This document shows positions 8,246 to 17,030 of a stretch of 64,000 nt of DNA, piece after piece. This DNA comes from Candidatus Nitrosotalea sinensis (GTDB lineage Archaea > Thermoproteota > Nitrososphaeria > Nitrososphaerales > Nitrosopumilaceae): positions 1 to 64,000 of the forward strand of contig NZ_FRFC01000004.1 in assembly GCF_900143675.1 (NCBI RefSeq), read 5' to 3'. The notes under the pieces were generated by a model. The model searched no databases and had not been told where the DNA came from. It saw only the letters and a list, made by a program, of their open reading frames with translations. A program made the position numbers and the translations under genes. Positions within the stretch are counted from its first letter, which is position 1. Each line of letters starts with the position of its first letter.

Positions 8246-9056
8246 GTTCTACTGCGCAACTTCCACTAGATCTTAATTTTCTTGCCATGATTAGTGGTGT
8301 AACAAGAAGGACTGGAATTGACACTGCGATAAATATTGTCTGTATCTGTGCCTCAAAGCTTGTTAAAAATAATGTAAATGTTGTAGCTCCTGCCCCGAAT
8401 CCAAATAGCATAGTAAAGATGGTTCCCGCACATGTGGGACATCCTACAAAGAGTCCTGTCACTGCACCAAATGCACCAAGTTTTCCACCGCTTTTTGCAA
8501 TGGAAAATACAGTTGATGATACTGCAAAGTTTAGTCCAACAAGAAATGACACTGTCACAAGCAGTAGCAAATTCAGTGGAATTATCTGCAATCCTATGTG
8601 TTCTGTGAAAAATGCAAATATCATTGGCATGTATCCTGGAAGATCACAACATGGTGAGAGCTCTATGTGCGGTGGTTTTGGAAATCCATAATCTGTCGCA
8701 TTAATGTCTGGCTTGTAAATTATTATCCCTGATGTGAACGCAAAAAATAACCCATAACCTATTGCACTGATTATGAAAATCTTTTTTGATCTGTCATTGT
8801 GTATTGCATTTGCTATTATTGAAGAAATGCTCGAGTCTGATGTTGTTATTTTTGCCTTGTACATTTTATAAAATCCCCAACCTATTGCCGCAAATGAAGC
8901 AAACAACACAACGTATGTTGCAATTGCAAGTCTCTGTAATGCTGGCATTGCAGCAGGAGTTACTATGGTGTTGTCATTTTTTGCATATGCTAGAAATGAA
9001 ACTGCTATTGCTAGAAATCCTACTAGTATGAGTGCAAGATATGATCTACCTAGCAT
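8235..9056 (-). CDS. Polytopic membrane protein with CPTC motif
   Basis: This 273-residue protein has about six hydrophobic segments. It carries two cysteine sites: SPCCDLPGYMP in an extracytoplasmic-looking loop and VGCPTCAGT at the start of a membrane helix. The paired cysteines recall thiol-redox or metal-handling membrane proteins, but I cannot assign a family. The final segment ends with a short Arg/Lys-rich tail containing one more Cys. Single gene between two convergent or divergent neighbours. Confidence 0.7.
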   Translation of the reverse strand: MLGRSYLALILVGFLAIAVSFLAYAKNDNTIVTPAAMPALQRLAIATYVVLFASFAAIGWGFYKMYKAKITTSDSSISSIIANAIHNDRSKKIFIISAIGYGLFFAFTSGIIIYKPDINATDYGFPKPPHIELSPCCDLPGYMPMIFAFFTEHIGLQIIPLNLLLLVTVSFLVGLNFAVSSTVFSIAKSGGKLGAFGAVTGLFVGCPTCAGTIFTMLFGFGAGATTFTLFLTSFEAQIQTIFIAVSIPVLLVTPLIMARKLRSSGSCAVEPKQ

Positions 9057-9112
9057 CTAATTATCCAAAACTTCACTTCTGACATTAAATTCTATCTCAT
9101 TTTTTCTACAAA

Positions 9113-9574
9113 GTGTTTATTTTGGGTGCTCTGCTATCTAATCTAGTCGTGAAGATCGACGAACCCCAAGATTCTGATTATGCTGAGACCAAGATAACCT
9201 ATGTTGGTTTTGTAGATCCCTATGGAGTAGAAGGTATTCTGATATTGCGAGCAGATGATGGTAAAGAATTTCACATGCGCGCCTTTTCAGGAGAGGTTGC
9301 AAGGCACATATCTAATTTCATAGAGGGTCAACGTGGCGCAATACCTACCATATACAATATGGTTGAGGAGATTGCTGAACTAAATGAACTGGTCCTTGTA
9401 AAAATCAAGGTCTATGAGAGTGGTAATGTGCTTCGTGCAAATATCTACTTTACAGGAAAACATGATCTTGTGATGCGAAACTATAGGGCGTCTGACGCAA
9501 TAGCTCTTGCAACATTCTACAATATTCCAATACTTGTGCGCAAAAACTTGTTGAAAGAAAAGATGGAAGCTTAG
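9113..9574 (+). CDS. Bifunctional-nuclease (DUF151/BFN) domain protein
   Basis: This 153-residue protein matches the BFN/DUF151 fold: DPYGVEGILILRADDGKEF (the conserved strand pair), then RAFSGEVARHISNFIEG and YRASDAIALATFYNIPI near the C-terminus. Plant and bacterial members show combined RNase/DNase activity; archaeal roles are not established. GTG 9113 is the only reasonable start. Its stop overlaps that of purP by 4 bp in a tail-to-tail arrangement. Confidence 0.85.
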   Translation: MFILGALLSNLVVKIDEPQDSDYAETKITYVGFVDPYGVEGILILRADDGKEFHMRAFSGEVARHISNFIEGQRGAIPTIYNMVEEIAELNELVLVKIKVYESGNVLRANIYFTGKHDLVMRNYRASDAIALATFYNIPILVRKNLLKEKMEA

Positions 9575-10662
9575 GTTAAAACCTTGTCTAGTTTTCCTTC
9601 TTGCTGAGCTATTCTTAATTCCATTGCAATTCGTCTGCCAACTCCAAAAGTCTCACCGTACTTGTATTTTGTATATGGACTTGTGGTGGCAAGAATTGGA
9701 TTTCCTGGAACTCGAAGTGATACATCGTAGACTACAATTTCCAAGTCTCGTGTTATGACACTCTGCAAGGAGAATGGCCCGATTATCCCTGGTGCATATT
9801 CTCTTTTCACTGCATTGACAAACTTGTCACCCATGTCGATTACTTTTTCAAGAAGTGATTCACGGATGCTCGCTGGTGTGTGTCCCACCTCGATATTTTG
9901 AAGTTCAATGTCTGTCTCAAGTTGTTGTTTTGCAGGTAAAGATACAAAATCATGCAAGTTTGTCTGGAGTCTTCTTTCTATCCCGAGAAAGTCTACTTCC
10001 TTTGATATTGGTGTATGGAAATAATTGAAATTAAAATATGTCCCGACAACAAATTCTTCTATGCTGGCAGTCTTGAGGGCCTCTCTTGAGATTAGTCCCT
10101 GTCGTATTTTTGTCTCTGTCTTATCCTTGTATTCTGCATATGATGATACGTTGAAAAAGGCCCTTTCCAGTTTGCGTTTTTTTTCTTGAACCTTGACAAT
10201 TACTGGTCTGTCAATGTCTTTTGGATCTTTGTATAATCTTGGAAGTCTAATCTTTGCTTTTTGCAGGAGATAGTATTGGTTTTTCTTGTTTGCTCTCTCT
10301 TCTGCTTGGAATAATGCTCTGTTTCCAAATAACGGTATCTTGAATTTGTTTTCTACTCCCTCATATCCCAAATATGCAGTAAGTGCTCTGTGTGGAACAA
10401 CTATGGTTCCTGCATCTCTGAGCCTTGTTTGTATCTTTGGCGATAACATGTCATGGAACTTGTTTACTATTATGATCTCGTCTGCAATTCTTGAAAATCT
10501 CTTGTATGGTATCTCTCTGCCTTTCTGGCAAACTACTACTGTCTTGAAACTCTCGTCTTTTGCTCCATCCATTATTTCAAGGGCAGAATGGCTCCCAAGT
10601 GCTCCTATTGTGATATCTGAATAATTATTTGCAATATCTAGAATCTCTGATTTTTTTATCAC
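9571..10662 (-). CDS. purP: Formate-dependent FAICAR synthetase PurP
   Basis: At 363 residues this is the ATP-grasp enzyme that formylates AICAR with formate and ATP in archaeal purine synthesis. Supporting stretches are the N-terminal IGALGSHSALEIMDGAKDE, VPHRALTAYLGYEGVE, the ATP-grasp segment PVIVKVQEKKRK, and the C-terminal GPFSLQSVIT followed by FEVYDVSLRV-like sequence (here LEIVVYDVSLRVPGNP). Length is normal for the family. It is not next to other pur genes. Confidence 0.93.
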   Translation of the reverse strand: MIKKSEILDIANNYSDITIGALGSHSALEIMDGAKDESFKTVVVCQKGREIPYKRFSRIADEIIIVNKFHDMLSPKIQTRLRDAGTIVVPHRALTAYLGYEGVENKFKIPLFGNRALFQAEERANKKNQYYLLQKAKIRLPRLYKDPKDIDRPVIVKVQEKKRKLERAFFNVSSYAEYKDKTETKIRQGLISREALKTASIEEFVVGTYFNFNYFHTPISKEVDFLGIERRLQTNLHDFVSLPAKQQLETDIELQNIEVGHTPASIRESLLEKVIDMGDKFVNAVKREYAPGIIGPFSLQSVITRDLEIVVYDVSLRVPGNPILATTSPYTKYKYGETFGVGRRIAMELRIAQQEGKLDKVLT

Positions 10663-10757
10663 GCCGTATCTATTTTGTATGGGTAAAAAAGCGTTCTGCC
10701 ATCTGAAGTGCTAATATAATTTGTAAAACGTATTTGGAAATGTTTTTTTCAAAAACC

Positions 10758-10934
10758 CTACTTGAGTTCTTCCTTGTCTTTGAAATCCTTTAGTTCTTTC
10801 TCAGATTCTAATCTGCCTTTCTCAAACTCGCCTTTTGCCTTGCCAAAGGTTCGTGCAAGCTCTGGGATCTTTTTTGCACCAAATATTAAAACCCCTATGA
10901 TTACTACGGCAATTATTACATTTTCATATGCCAT
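10758..10934 (-). CDS. tatA: Twin-arginine translocase subunit TatA
   Basis: ATG 10934 to TAG 10758 encodes 58 residues: a short N-terminus, one transmembrane helix (VIIAVVIIGVLIFGAKKIPE), the family's FGxxKIPEL hinge (FGAKKIPELAR), then an amphipathic helix and a charged tail. TatA forms the translocation pore for folded Tat substrates. It lies 21 bp downstream of tatC in the same orientation, so the two form an operon. This Tat system could export cupredoxins and other redox proteins. Confidence 0.93.
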   Translation of the reverse strand: MAYENVIIAVVIIGVLIFGAKKIPELARTFGKAKGEFEKGRLESEKELKDFKDKEELK

Positions 10935-10955
10935 TGGTGGCTTGAATGCGGCATC

Positions 10956-11753
10956 TTAGGATTTAAGTGTTGCAATATTGTGTGCTTGTTTTTCTGATAT
11001 CATCATTCCTATGAGATACAATACAATCATGGGTCCTGCTACAAACCACATTGTGACACCGCTTCCGTCTGGGGTTATTGCAGCTCCCAATATGACCATC
11101 GCAATTGCCGCATACCTGATATTGTTTCTCCAGAATTTTGGATCAATCAAACCTGATGCAGTAAGTGCATACATGATTAAAGGTAGCTGAAATGACACTC
11201 CAAATGCAAGTATGAATTGGAGAACAAATGTGATGAAATCCATGATGTTCAAAAATGTAAGCAACTCTGCGGACTGGCCATATTTGTAGAGAAATTCTAG
11301 GATGTATGGTGTTACAAAAAAATATGAAAACAATCCACCTATTACAAAAAGAACAATTGCAGGAATTGTTATGTTTCTAATTATTAGAATCTCTTTTCTG
11401 TGTAATGCTGGTGACAAAAAGCCCACAAATTCTTTTACTATTACAGGCATTGCAAATACCATTCCCAGTAATATTGCAATGTAAAACTGGGAGAAAAATG
11501 CCTGACCAGGGGCTGTTTGGATGAGCTGTACTGTTGATGGTAAAAGATGATGCTTCATTGATACTGTCAGCTGTGCGGCCATGTTGTCAAATGGACTAAA
11601 TGTTGGATAGTATAGCTTTATTCCATTGTACATAAATGGCGTTAGGTGAAAACTGAGAATGAAAAATGATATTACGCCAACTGCAATGGCTGATCTAAAT
11701 ACTCTTTTTCTGAGATCCTCCAAATGTTGCATAATGGTCATTGGCTTATCCAT
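10956..11753 (-). CDS. tatC: Twin-arginine translocase subunit TatC
   Basis: A 265-residue polytopic protein with six predicted membrane helices. It starts with the conserved TatC N-terminus HLEDLRKRVFRSA and has FSQFYIAILLGMVFAMPV, with TPDGSG before the last helices. TatC binds the RR signal peptide and recruits TatA. ATG 11753 gives a short MDKPMTIMQ leader ahead of the conserved HLEDLR. tatA follows directly. Confidence 0.95.
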   Translation of the reverse strand: MDKPMTIMQHLEDLRKRVFRSAIAVGVISFFILSFHLTPFMYNGIKLYYPTFSPFDNMAAQLTVSMKHHLLPSTVQLIQTAPGQAFFSQFYIAILLGMVFAMPVIVKEFVGFLSPALHRKEILIIRNITIPAIVLFVIGGLFSYFFVTPYILEFLYKYGQSAELLTFLNIMDFITFVLQFILAFGVSFQLPLIMYALTASGLIDPKFWRNNIRYAAIAMVILGAAITPDGSGVTMWFVAGPMIVLYLIGMMISEKQAHNIATLKS

Positions 11754-11803
11754 TATAGATCATAAAATGGGCTATTCTGTATTAATAGTCTATTACTGGA
11801 ATA

Positions 11804-12262
11804 TTATTTTCCAGGAATCGGAAGAATTTTACCTGATGGCAGGTTGCTTTTCTCTTGCTCTTCGACACTAAAGTTTTCAAGCTCTATTGTAAGTTCAGTA
11901 CTTACCTCAAAGTTGTTGCCCAGTTGAACTGCCAAGTCTGCTATCTCATTTGGCGCGTATATCTCACGTGAGCCTTTTAGAAATATTCTGGAGCCTTTTT
12001 CTGCAGGTTCTCCGCCGAATTTCTCCTTTAGGAACTTGGTTATCTTGTCTACCTCATCTTGTTCAATCATGTTGTGATAAAATGTCACACCCTTGATGGA
12101 ATCATAGTCCCAGGGAGTTCCATTTCTGTAAATGTATACTCCAAAGACTGCGCCCTTGTCGTCTTTGGGACATTTTATCTCCCAAATCAAAACTTTCTTT
12201 TGGTCATACTGTGCCTTTCTTACATCTTCTACTGTAAGCTTCCAGTATCTCAAGCGGCTCAT
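11804..12262 (-). CDS. Conserved hypothetical protein (152 aa)
   Basis: A soluble 152-residue alpha/beta protein starting MSRLRYWKLTVEDVRKAQ. The segment AVFGVYIYRNGTPWDYDSI and the FLKEKFGGEPAEKGSRIFL region look like a small folded domain, and the end is Pro/Lys-rich. I recognise no family. It sits upstream of tatC on the same strand with a 50-bp gap, which could place it in the tat transcription unit. Confidence 0.65.
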   Translation of the reverse strand: MSRLRYWKLTVEDVRKAQYDQKKVLIWEIKCPKDDKGAVFGVYIYRNGTPWDYDSIKGVTFYHNMIEQDEVDKITKFLKEKFGGEPAEKGSRIFLKGSREIYAPNEIADLAVQLGNNFEVSTELTIELENFSVEEQEKSNLPSGKILPIPGK

Positions 12263-12405
12263 GATATCAAATCGATGAATATCTACGGTTAATGAGCCTT
12301 ACTAGACGTACCATATGGTGTAAAGTATGAGAAATTGTTGCTAAATTTCGTATATCAATGGCATCCTTGTTATTGTAGTATTGAACTGTCTATGGTATAG
12401 AAAAG

Positions 12406-13869
12406 ATGATCTTGTCTAGCATGCAAAAAATCAAACCTGCATATCTTCTTGGAATAATTTTGGCACTGGCAGGATTTACACATCTATGGAATGCTACGGG
12501 ATTTCCAGATGTCTTTTTTGATGAAGGTGTCTACCTGGCAAGAGCCATGAATGTACTAGATGGGTTAGGGCCTCAGGTGGGTTATTTTCATGATCATCCA
12601 TTCTTTGGTCAGATCTTTCTTGCTGCTTCTCTTGGATTGACGGGATTTCCAAATTCTCTGCATCCATCCATGAATCAAGACTCGATTGCTTTGTTGTATC
12701 TTGTACCTAGAATTCTAATGGGACTGTTGGCAGTACTGGATACGTTTCTTGTGTATCTTATTGCTGACACAAAATATGGGAAAAAAATCGCCCTTGTTGC
12801 ATCTCTATTGTTTGCAGTCATGCCGATAACATGGGTACTTAGAAGTATTCTTCTAGACTCGATATTGTTGCCGTTTTTCTTGTCTTCTATCTTTTTGGCA
12901 TTAAAGATGTCAAACTCGAACAAGTATTTTCTCTCACTTGTATCTGGCATATTTTTGGGACTTGCTATCTTTACAAAAATTCCTGTCTTTACAATGATTC
13001 CTCTTGTTGCAGGTCTTGTGTATTTTCATTCTGGAAAAGATGCAAAGACTTTGGTATTGTTTCTCGTACCTGTCTTGTTGATACCTCTCTTGTGGCCCCT
13101 CCAGGCTGCAGAGACACATCAATTTGATCTCTGGATGAAAGACGTATTGTGGCAGACACAAAGACACAGTACTGGATTGCCATACATATCACTCCTCTTT
13201 TATCAAATGGACCCTGTCCTGTTTGTGCTTGGAGTGTCAGGAATGGGCTATGCCATACTTAGACGCAATTATCTTGTCTTGTTCTGGATTGTTCCTTTTG
13301 TTTTGTTTTTGTTGATGATTGGATACAATCAATACTTTTACTGGATACCCGTACTGCCTGTATTTTGTATATCTTCAGCAATACTGTTGATTGATATCTT
13401 GGAAAAAATTAGGAAAAAGGGTACTGACAAGGTTATCAGAATCATAGTAGTGTCAGGCATTGCAGTATTTGGACTTGCAAGTACGATCATGGTCATCAGT
13501 ACAAATCTCACAAATACAGAGTTTGCTGCTGCTGCATATGTGTTACAGAATGCTACTAATGATACAACAGTTCTTGCAAGCCCTGTATATTCTTGGATGC
13601 TAAATTATGTTTTTCACAAGGAAAATGTTCCAAATGATTATTCTTATGTTCTGTTTGAACCAATAAAGACAAACAAAGTATTGCTTGTTGCAGATCCTCA
13701 CTTTTTGATAGATATTCCTAGAGGAAAACAGCTGGCTCAAATATACAATGATTCAAAGACTGTTGCCACTTTTGATGAAGATGTGTCAATGTACAATACC
13801 AATGGTTATCCTTATTCCAGTATCAGACTGAATTTAGATGGAATGCATATTGAGGTAAAAGCAAAGTAA
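12406..13869 (+). CDS. GT39/GT83-like membrane glycosyltransferase
   Basis: This 487-residue protein has about ten to twelve membrane helices. The first extracytoplasmic loop carries an acidic motif, FPDVFFDEGVYLARA, followed by GYFHDHPFFG. This is the layout of PMT/ArnT-type transferases, which use polyprenyl-phosphate sugars. It probably glycosylates surface proteins or lipids; acceptor and sugar are unknown. The start may be ATG 12406 or ATG 12421, which is directly before the basic residues leading into helix 1. No sugar-synthesis genes are adjacent. Confidence 0.85.
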   Translation: MILSSMQKIKPAYLLGIILALAGFTHLWNATGFPDVFFDEGVYLARAMNVLDGLGPQVGYFHDHPFFGQIFLAASLGLTGFPNSLHPSMNQDSIALLYLVPRILMGLLAVLDTFLVYLIADTKYGKKIALVASLLFAVMPITWVLRSILLDSILLPFFLSSIFLALKMSNSNKYFLSLVSGIFLGLAIFTKIPVFTMIPLVAGLVYFHSGKDAKTLVLFLVPVLLIPLLWPLQAAETHQFDLWMKDVLWQTQRHSTGLPYISLLFYQMDPVLFVLGVSGMGYAILRRNYLVLFWIVPFVLFLLMIGYNQYFYWIPVLPVFCISSAILLIDILEKIRKKGTDKVIRIIVVSGIAVFGLASTIMVISTNLTNTEFAAAAYVLQNATNDTTVLASPVYSWMLNYVFHKENVPNDYSYVLFEPIKTNKVLLVADPHFLIDIPRGKQLAQIYNDSKTVATFDEDVSMYNTNGYPYSSIRLNLDGMHIEVKAK

Positions 13870-14011
13870 TGTGTTCAGTGTTTTGATTGGTTGGATATCA
13901 TTTGGAATGTCTTCACATCAGTTGATATGTGATGATCCTTGTTATCTAAAAAATAACAACATGGTAGGTTAGAACTACATAACTTGATGCAATTCTAACG
14001 CATTTGTCAGA

Positions 14012-14095
14012 TTACCCATATGTCTTTCCACACGTAGAACACTTCCAATGGTTTTCTTTTACAGTCCATTGGTGCTTGTGTTGATTTGTAGTCAT
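14012..14095 (-). CDS. Zinc-ribbon-like microprotein (27 aa)
   Basis: ATG 14095 to TAA 14012 encodes only 27 residues, MTTNQHKHQWTVKENHWKCS followed by TCGKTYG. A C-x2-C pair plus three histidines (H6, H8, H16) could hold one zinc ion. I chose the short form because upstream codons would overlap the divergent HxlR gene and its promoter. It is at the limit of what can be claimed, but its composition closely resembles the other zinc microproteins here. Confidence 0.5.
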   Translation of the reverse strand: MTTNQHKHQWTVKENHWKCSTCGKTYG

Positions 14096-14177
14096 GTTGT
14101 ATCTTATACTAGATATACAAAGGTAAGCATATAAGTTAGAAAGTGAGAATATGGATATCAAGTGAGGATATGGAAAG

Positions 14178-14582
14178 TTGAAAGAAGAAGAATGCAAAGT
14201 CTTGCTAGACTCTATGAAGGCTTGTCCTATTGATAATACTTTTAAAATAATTGGCAAAAAATTCACAGTTCACATACTACGAAACATGACAAAGCTTCGT
14301 CAGAATAGATTCAATCAGTTTCTTGACTCTGTGGAGGGCATCAACCCCAAGACTCTCTCTGCAAGGTTGAGGGAGATGGAGAAAAATGGAATAATTGAGA
14401 AGCGTGTCTATGCTGGAACTCCTGTGAAGATAGAGTATGTCGTTACAAAAAAGGGACTTGCTTTAACTCCCATCTTGGAATCCATGGCTGCATTCTCAAT
14501 GCAATATTGCGCAAAAGATGTTTTCAAGGATGGAAAACCGAGAATTACTAGAGAGATCTACAAATCTTCTGAAGCTACATGA
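14178..14582 (+). CDS. HxlR-family winged-helix regulator
   Basis: A 134-residue protein with the HxlR signature: CPIDNTFKIIGKKFTVHILRN, then RFNQFLDSVEGINPKTLSARLREMEKNGIIEK as recognition helix and wing, followed by YVVTKKGLAL. Such regulators often sense redox or electrophiles through the N-terminal cysteine (here C15, in KACPID). The only frame-compatible long start is TTG 14178; ATG 14211 would remove the N-terminal helix. It lies upstream of the TFB gene and may act on it or on the divergent microprotein. Confidence 0.9.
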   Translation: MKEEECKVLLDSMKACPIDNTFKIIGKKFTVHILRNMTKLRQNRFNQFLDSVEGINPKTLSARLREMEKNGIIEKRVYAGTPVKIEYVVTKKGLALTPILESMAAFSMQYCAKDVFKDGKPRITREIYKSSEAT

Positions 14583-14643
14583 TTTCATGTTCTATGACCC
14601 TGCTTACTTTTGGGTAATCTGGTATAGGTACAGTTACTTGACA

Positions 14644-14652
14644 TTTTAAATA
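14644..14652 (+). promoter_or_regulatory. TATA box for the TFB gene
   Basis: TTTTAAATA lies about 27-30 bp upstream of ATG 14679, the spacing expected if the transcript is leaderless or has a very short leader. Confidence 0.55.
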
Positions 14653-14678
14653 CTTTCAAGTGTATACTAACTATACAA

Positions 14679-15602
14679 ATGATATCTAGTAATAAACAAA
14701 AATTGGTATTTGAAAACAAGCCACAAATTCATGGCGGCAAACCACATGGACCGTTTGTGACTGATAGCATCAGGGGAGAGATACTGTGCGCACGCTGTGG
14801 AATGGTGCTTGCAGATAAAGTTGAGGAACTCGGATCTGACAAGTTACAGACTGAAGATTACAATACTAGTACACGTACAGGACTTGGTTCTGCATTATCA
14901 ATTCATGACAAAGGTCTGTCTACCATAATAGGAAATGTGGACAGGGATGCAGCAGGAAACTCAATTTCCACATCAATGAAGTACACATTTAACAGATTAC
15001 GAACATGGGATACTAGAAGCAAATCAAGTTCTTCTGAAAGAAATCTCCGTTCTGCATTTGTTACAATGGGAGCTGTTCAAACAAAACTTGAACTCTCTGA
15101 TGCTGTAATTGAGAGAGCAGCTTATCTGTACAGAAAAGCGCTTGCAAAAAATATCATTCGAGGAAGAACAATTACTGGAATGATCTTGTCTGCATTATAC
15201 GTGGCATGCAGGGAATCAGGAGTGCCAAGAACGTTGCAGGATATCTCTGTTGCAGGAAATATTTCATTCAAGAATCTCTCAAGACACTATAGAGTATTTG
15301 TAAAAGCACTAGATGTACATGTTGGCTCGCTAAACCCTGCAGAACTTGTATCAAAAATTGGTACATCTGTAGATCTCAGTGAAAAGGCAAAAAGAGATGC
15401 ATTGGAAATAATTGCAACTGCAAAACAAAAGGGACTAACTGATGGCAAAAATCCTATATCTCTTGCAGCAACTGCATTGTTTTTGTCTGGTACCTTAAAT
15501 GAGGAGAATGTAACCCAGGATAAGATTGCTAAAGCATCAGGTGTCAGTACTGTTACGATACGAAATATCACCAAAATATTACGAAAAAATCGCGTCGTAT
15601 AG
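14679..15602 (+). CDS. tfb: Transcription initiation factor B with incomplete zinc ribbon
   Basis: This 307-residue TFIIB homologue bridges RNA polymerase and the TBP-promoter complex. The two cyclin-like repeats are clear (about residues 105-200 and 205-305), including IIRGRTITGMILSALYVACR and NPISLAATALFLSG. The N-terminal ribbon keeps only the second cysteine pair, C37-A-R-C40; where the first CxxC should be there is FENKPQIHGG. The B-reader region is also shifted. It is therefore probably one of several TFB paralogues, perhaps for a special promoter set, rather than the general factor. Confidence 0.93.
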   Translation: MISSNKQKLVFENKPQIHGGKPHGPFVTDSIRGEILCARCGMVLADKVEELGSDKLQTEDYNTSTRTGLGSALSIHDKGLSTIIGNVDRDAAGNSISTSMKYTFNRLRTWDTRSKSSSSERNLRSAFVTMGAVQTKLELSDAVIERAAYLYRKALAKNIIRGRTITGMILSALYVACRESGVPRTLQDISVAGNISFKNLSRHYRVFVKALDVHVGSLNPAELVSKIGTSVDLSEKAKRDALEIIATAKQKGLTDGKNPISLAATALFLSGTLNEENVTQDKIAKASGVSTVTIRNITKILRKNRVV

Positions 15603-15676
15603 GGTACCAGCACTAGAAATAAGGGCTCAAGGCTACATCTGGTATAAAATTGAAAGCCAATCTGTTTGAATCCTTG

Positions 15677-16069
15677 ATGACAAAAATGGGTAATGATTTT
15701 CCAAATTCGCCCAGGGTGCATGCTGATTGGGAGTTTGCACTTGTTGCCAAGTCTTCAAAAAAGGTCCAGAATACAAAAAAATTCCGTCTTGTTGCAATCG
15801 CACTCTCAAATGAACACAAGGCACATGTTGGGATAATCATACCTGAGCTGAGCAGCGAATATGTCGAGCTTCCAAGTCTTGTGTACAAATTTTTGTCGCA
15901 ACTTGAGCATGATAATACCATGTCTAGCATGTCAAAGCTAGAATTTACCGGGACTGTTTATCTGTATACGGACAAGTTGCTTGTATCTGAAGATTCTATA
16001 AAAAAACACTTTGAAAAAGATAACATGCTAGTACAATTCAAAGTGGAAAAACAAAACCCCTTCATGTAG
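15677..16069 (+). CDS. Hypothetical protein (130 aa)
   Basis: A soluble protein of unknown family with a strand-rich centre (FALVAKSSKKVQNTKKFRLV, VGIIIPELSSEYVELPSLV) and a helical C-terminus. A TATA-like GGTATAAAA at 15641-15649 lies about 30 bp before ATG 15677, so I prefer that start; a TTG at 15650 would add nine residues. It follows tfb by about 75 bp in the same direction. Confidence 0.6.
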   Translation: MTKMGNDFPNSPRVHADWEFALVAKSSKKVQNTKKFRLVAIALSNEHKAHVGIIIPELSSEYVELPSLVYKFLSQLEHDNTMSSMSKLEFTGTVYLYTDKLLVSEDSIKKHFEKDNMLVQFKVEKQNPFM

Positions 16070-16363
16070 TTGCTGTATTGTATTTTACAGGATTGCTTTC
16101 GCTTATGAAACTATTGAATTGGTGACAAGTGAAATGCCTGTCTTTAGGCTCATTTGGGCTGATGTAGAAATAATATCTCCGTAAAATGGTGACATGAACA
16201 TTATCATCCACGCTGCAAATATTCTGCACCAGGGTCTCATGAATTAGTATGGGTTTTTTATTTATAATAATTTGCGCAGCTTTGTTACTGAACAATGTTA
16301 GTGCATTTCTTACAAAATAATATCAATAAAATATTATAACAAAAAGAAGGAATTTTTCTGGAG
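16070..16363. other. Intergenic gap, no convincing gene
   Basis: Neither strand has a frame with credible coding character; a 77-codon reverse frame is rich in unlikely residue runs. The gap contains one copy of the 16-bp inverted repeat (16283-16298) and an AT-rich run before the exported-protein stop. Confidence 0.5.
16283..16298 (+). repeat. 16-bp inverted repeat, left copy
   Basis: TGTTACTGAACAATGT here is the exact reverse complement of 16945-16960 on the other side of the exported-protein gene. The two copies are about 650 bp apart and bracket one gene, suggesting a shared regulator-binding site. Confidence 0.6.
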
Positions 16364-16906
16364 TTATACGCGTAATCCGCTAGACAAGTCTTGGCTGTCT
16401 GATGTTGGATTTGTATTTCCAGACTGGGTTGAATTTCCAGAAGGATACATGCCTCTCATGTTACCTTTGTGAAATCCATGCTTCATTCCTCCATGACCCA
16501 TTCCAAACATTCCTCCAAATTGCATTTGATGACCTGGTGATGTATACAAGACAGTGTTATTTGATGGATCAACTATCACCATGTATGACATGCTCTTGTC
16601 ATCTATTACATTGAAGGCATAGACCACATATCCTTGCATGACTGTCAATCTTCCACTGATTGTCTTACCATTTGTCACTGCAGCTGCTGCGGTATCTGCG
16701 GCTGTAGAGAATTTGGTAGACACGTTAGACATGATTGTCTGCTGAAGGTTGATGGAGCCTTGAATGTGTGGTGACTGTGTTTGAGTTGGTTGTTGGGTTG
16801 AAGCAGAATCGGCATATGCTGCAGACAATCCTATTGTAGCAGTTATTGCTACACCTAGAATTATTGCAAATAGGCTACGATTTCTGGTCAAGTCTTTTGC
16901 GTTCAT
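16364..16906 (-). CDS. Exported PepSY-like protein with His/Met-rich tail
   Basis: A 180-residue secreted or anchored protein. Residues 1-33 form a signal peptide (basic RNRSL, hydrophobic core, cleavage near AYADSA). Residues 60-125 resemble a PepSY domain (GKTISGRLTVMQGYVVYAF, MVIVDPSNNTVLY). The tail is rich in Gly, His and Met (MFGMGHGGMKHGFHKGNM), which suits copper or other metal binding at the surface. It is probably regulated through the repeat at 16945-16967. The metal role is inference. Confidence 0.75.
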   Translation of the reverse strand: MNAKDLTRNRSLFAIILGVAITATIGLSAAYADSASTQQPTQTQSPHIQGSINLQQTIMSNVSTKFSTAADTAAAAVTNGKTISGRLTVMQGYVVYAFNVIDDKSMSYMVIVDPSNNTVLYTSPGHQMQFGGMFGMGHGGMKHGFHKGNMRGMYPSGNSTQSGNTNPTSDSQDLSSGLRV

Positions 16907-16944
16907 GCACCTACTACTGGATTGATTTTATAAAGAATTACGCC

Positions 16945-16967
16945 ACATTGTTCAGTAACATTGTTAG
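16945..16967 (-). promoter_or_regulatory. Probable operator upstream of the exported-protein gene
   Basis: The 16-bp inverted-repeat copy at 16945-16960 overlaps a second ACATTGTT: the octamer occurs at 16945-16952 and again at 16958-16965, a 13-bp period. The site lies about 40 bp upstream of the gene's ATG, next to an AT-rich TATA-like stretch, where a regulator would be expected to act. Confidence 0.5.
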
Positions 16968-17030
16968 TTGTAGAAATTGCATTTACATCCCTAGATAACG
17001 ACTAAATATTAGACACAAAGAGGTGCTTTT

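Noticed and set aside
14012-14266. An 84-residue version of the small zinc protein at 14012
   Set aside because: It would overlap the divergent HxlR gene and promoter, and the extra N-terminal residues look non-coding; only the last 27 residues are plausible.
16062-16295. A 77-codon reverse frame in the gap after the TFB region
   Set aside because: No recognisable domain, weak coding character, and its start lies inside the 16-bp inverted repeat.
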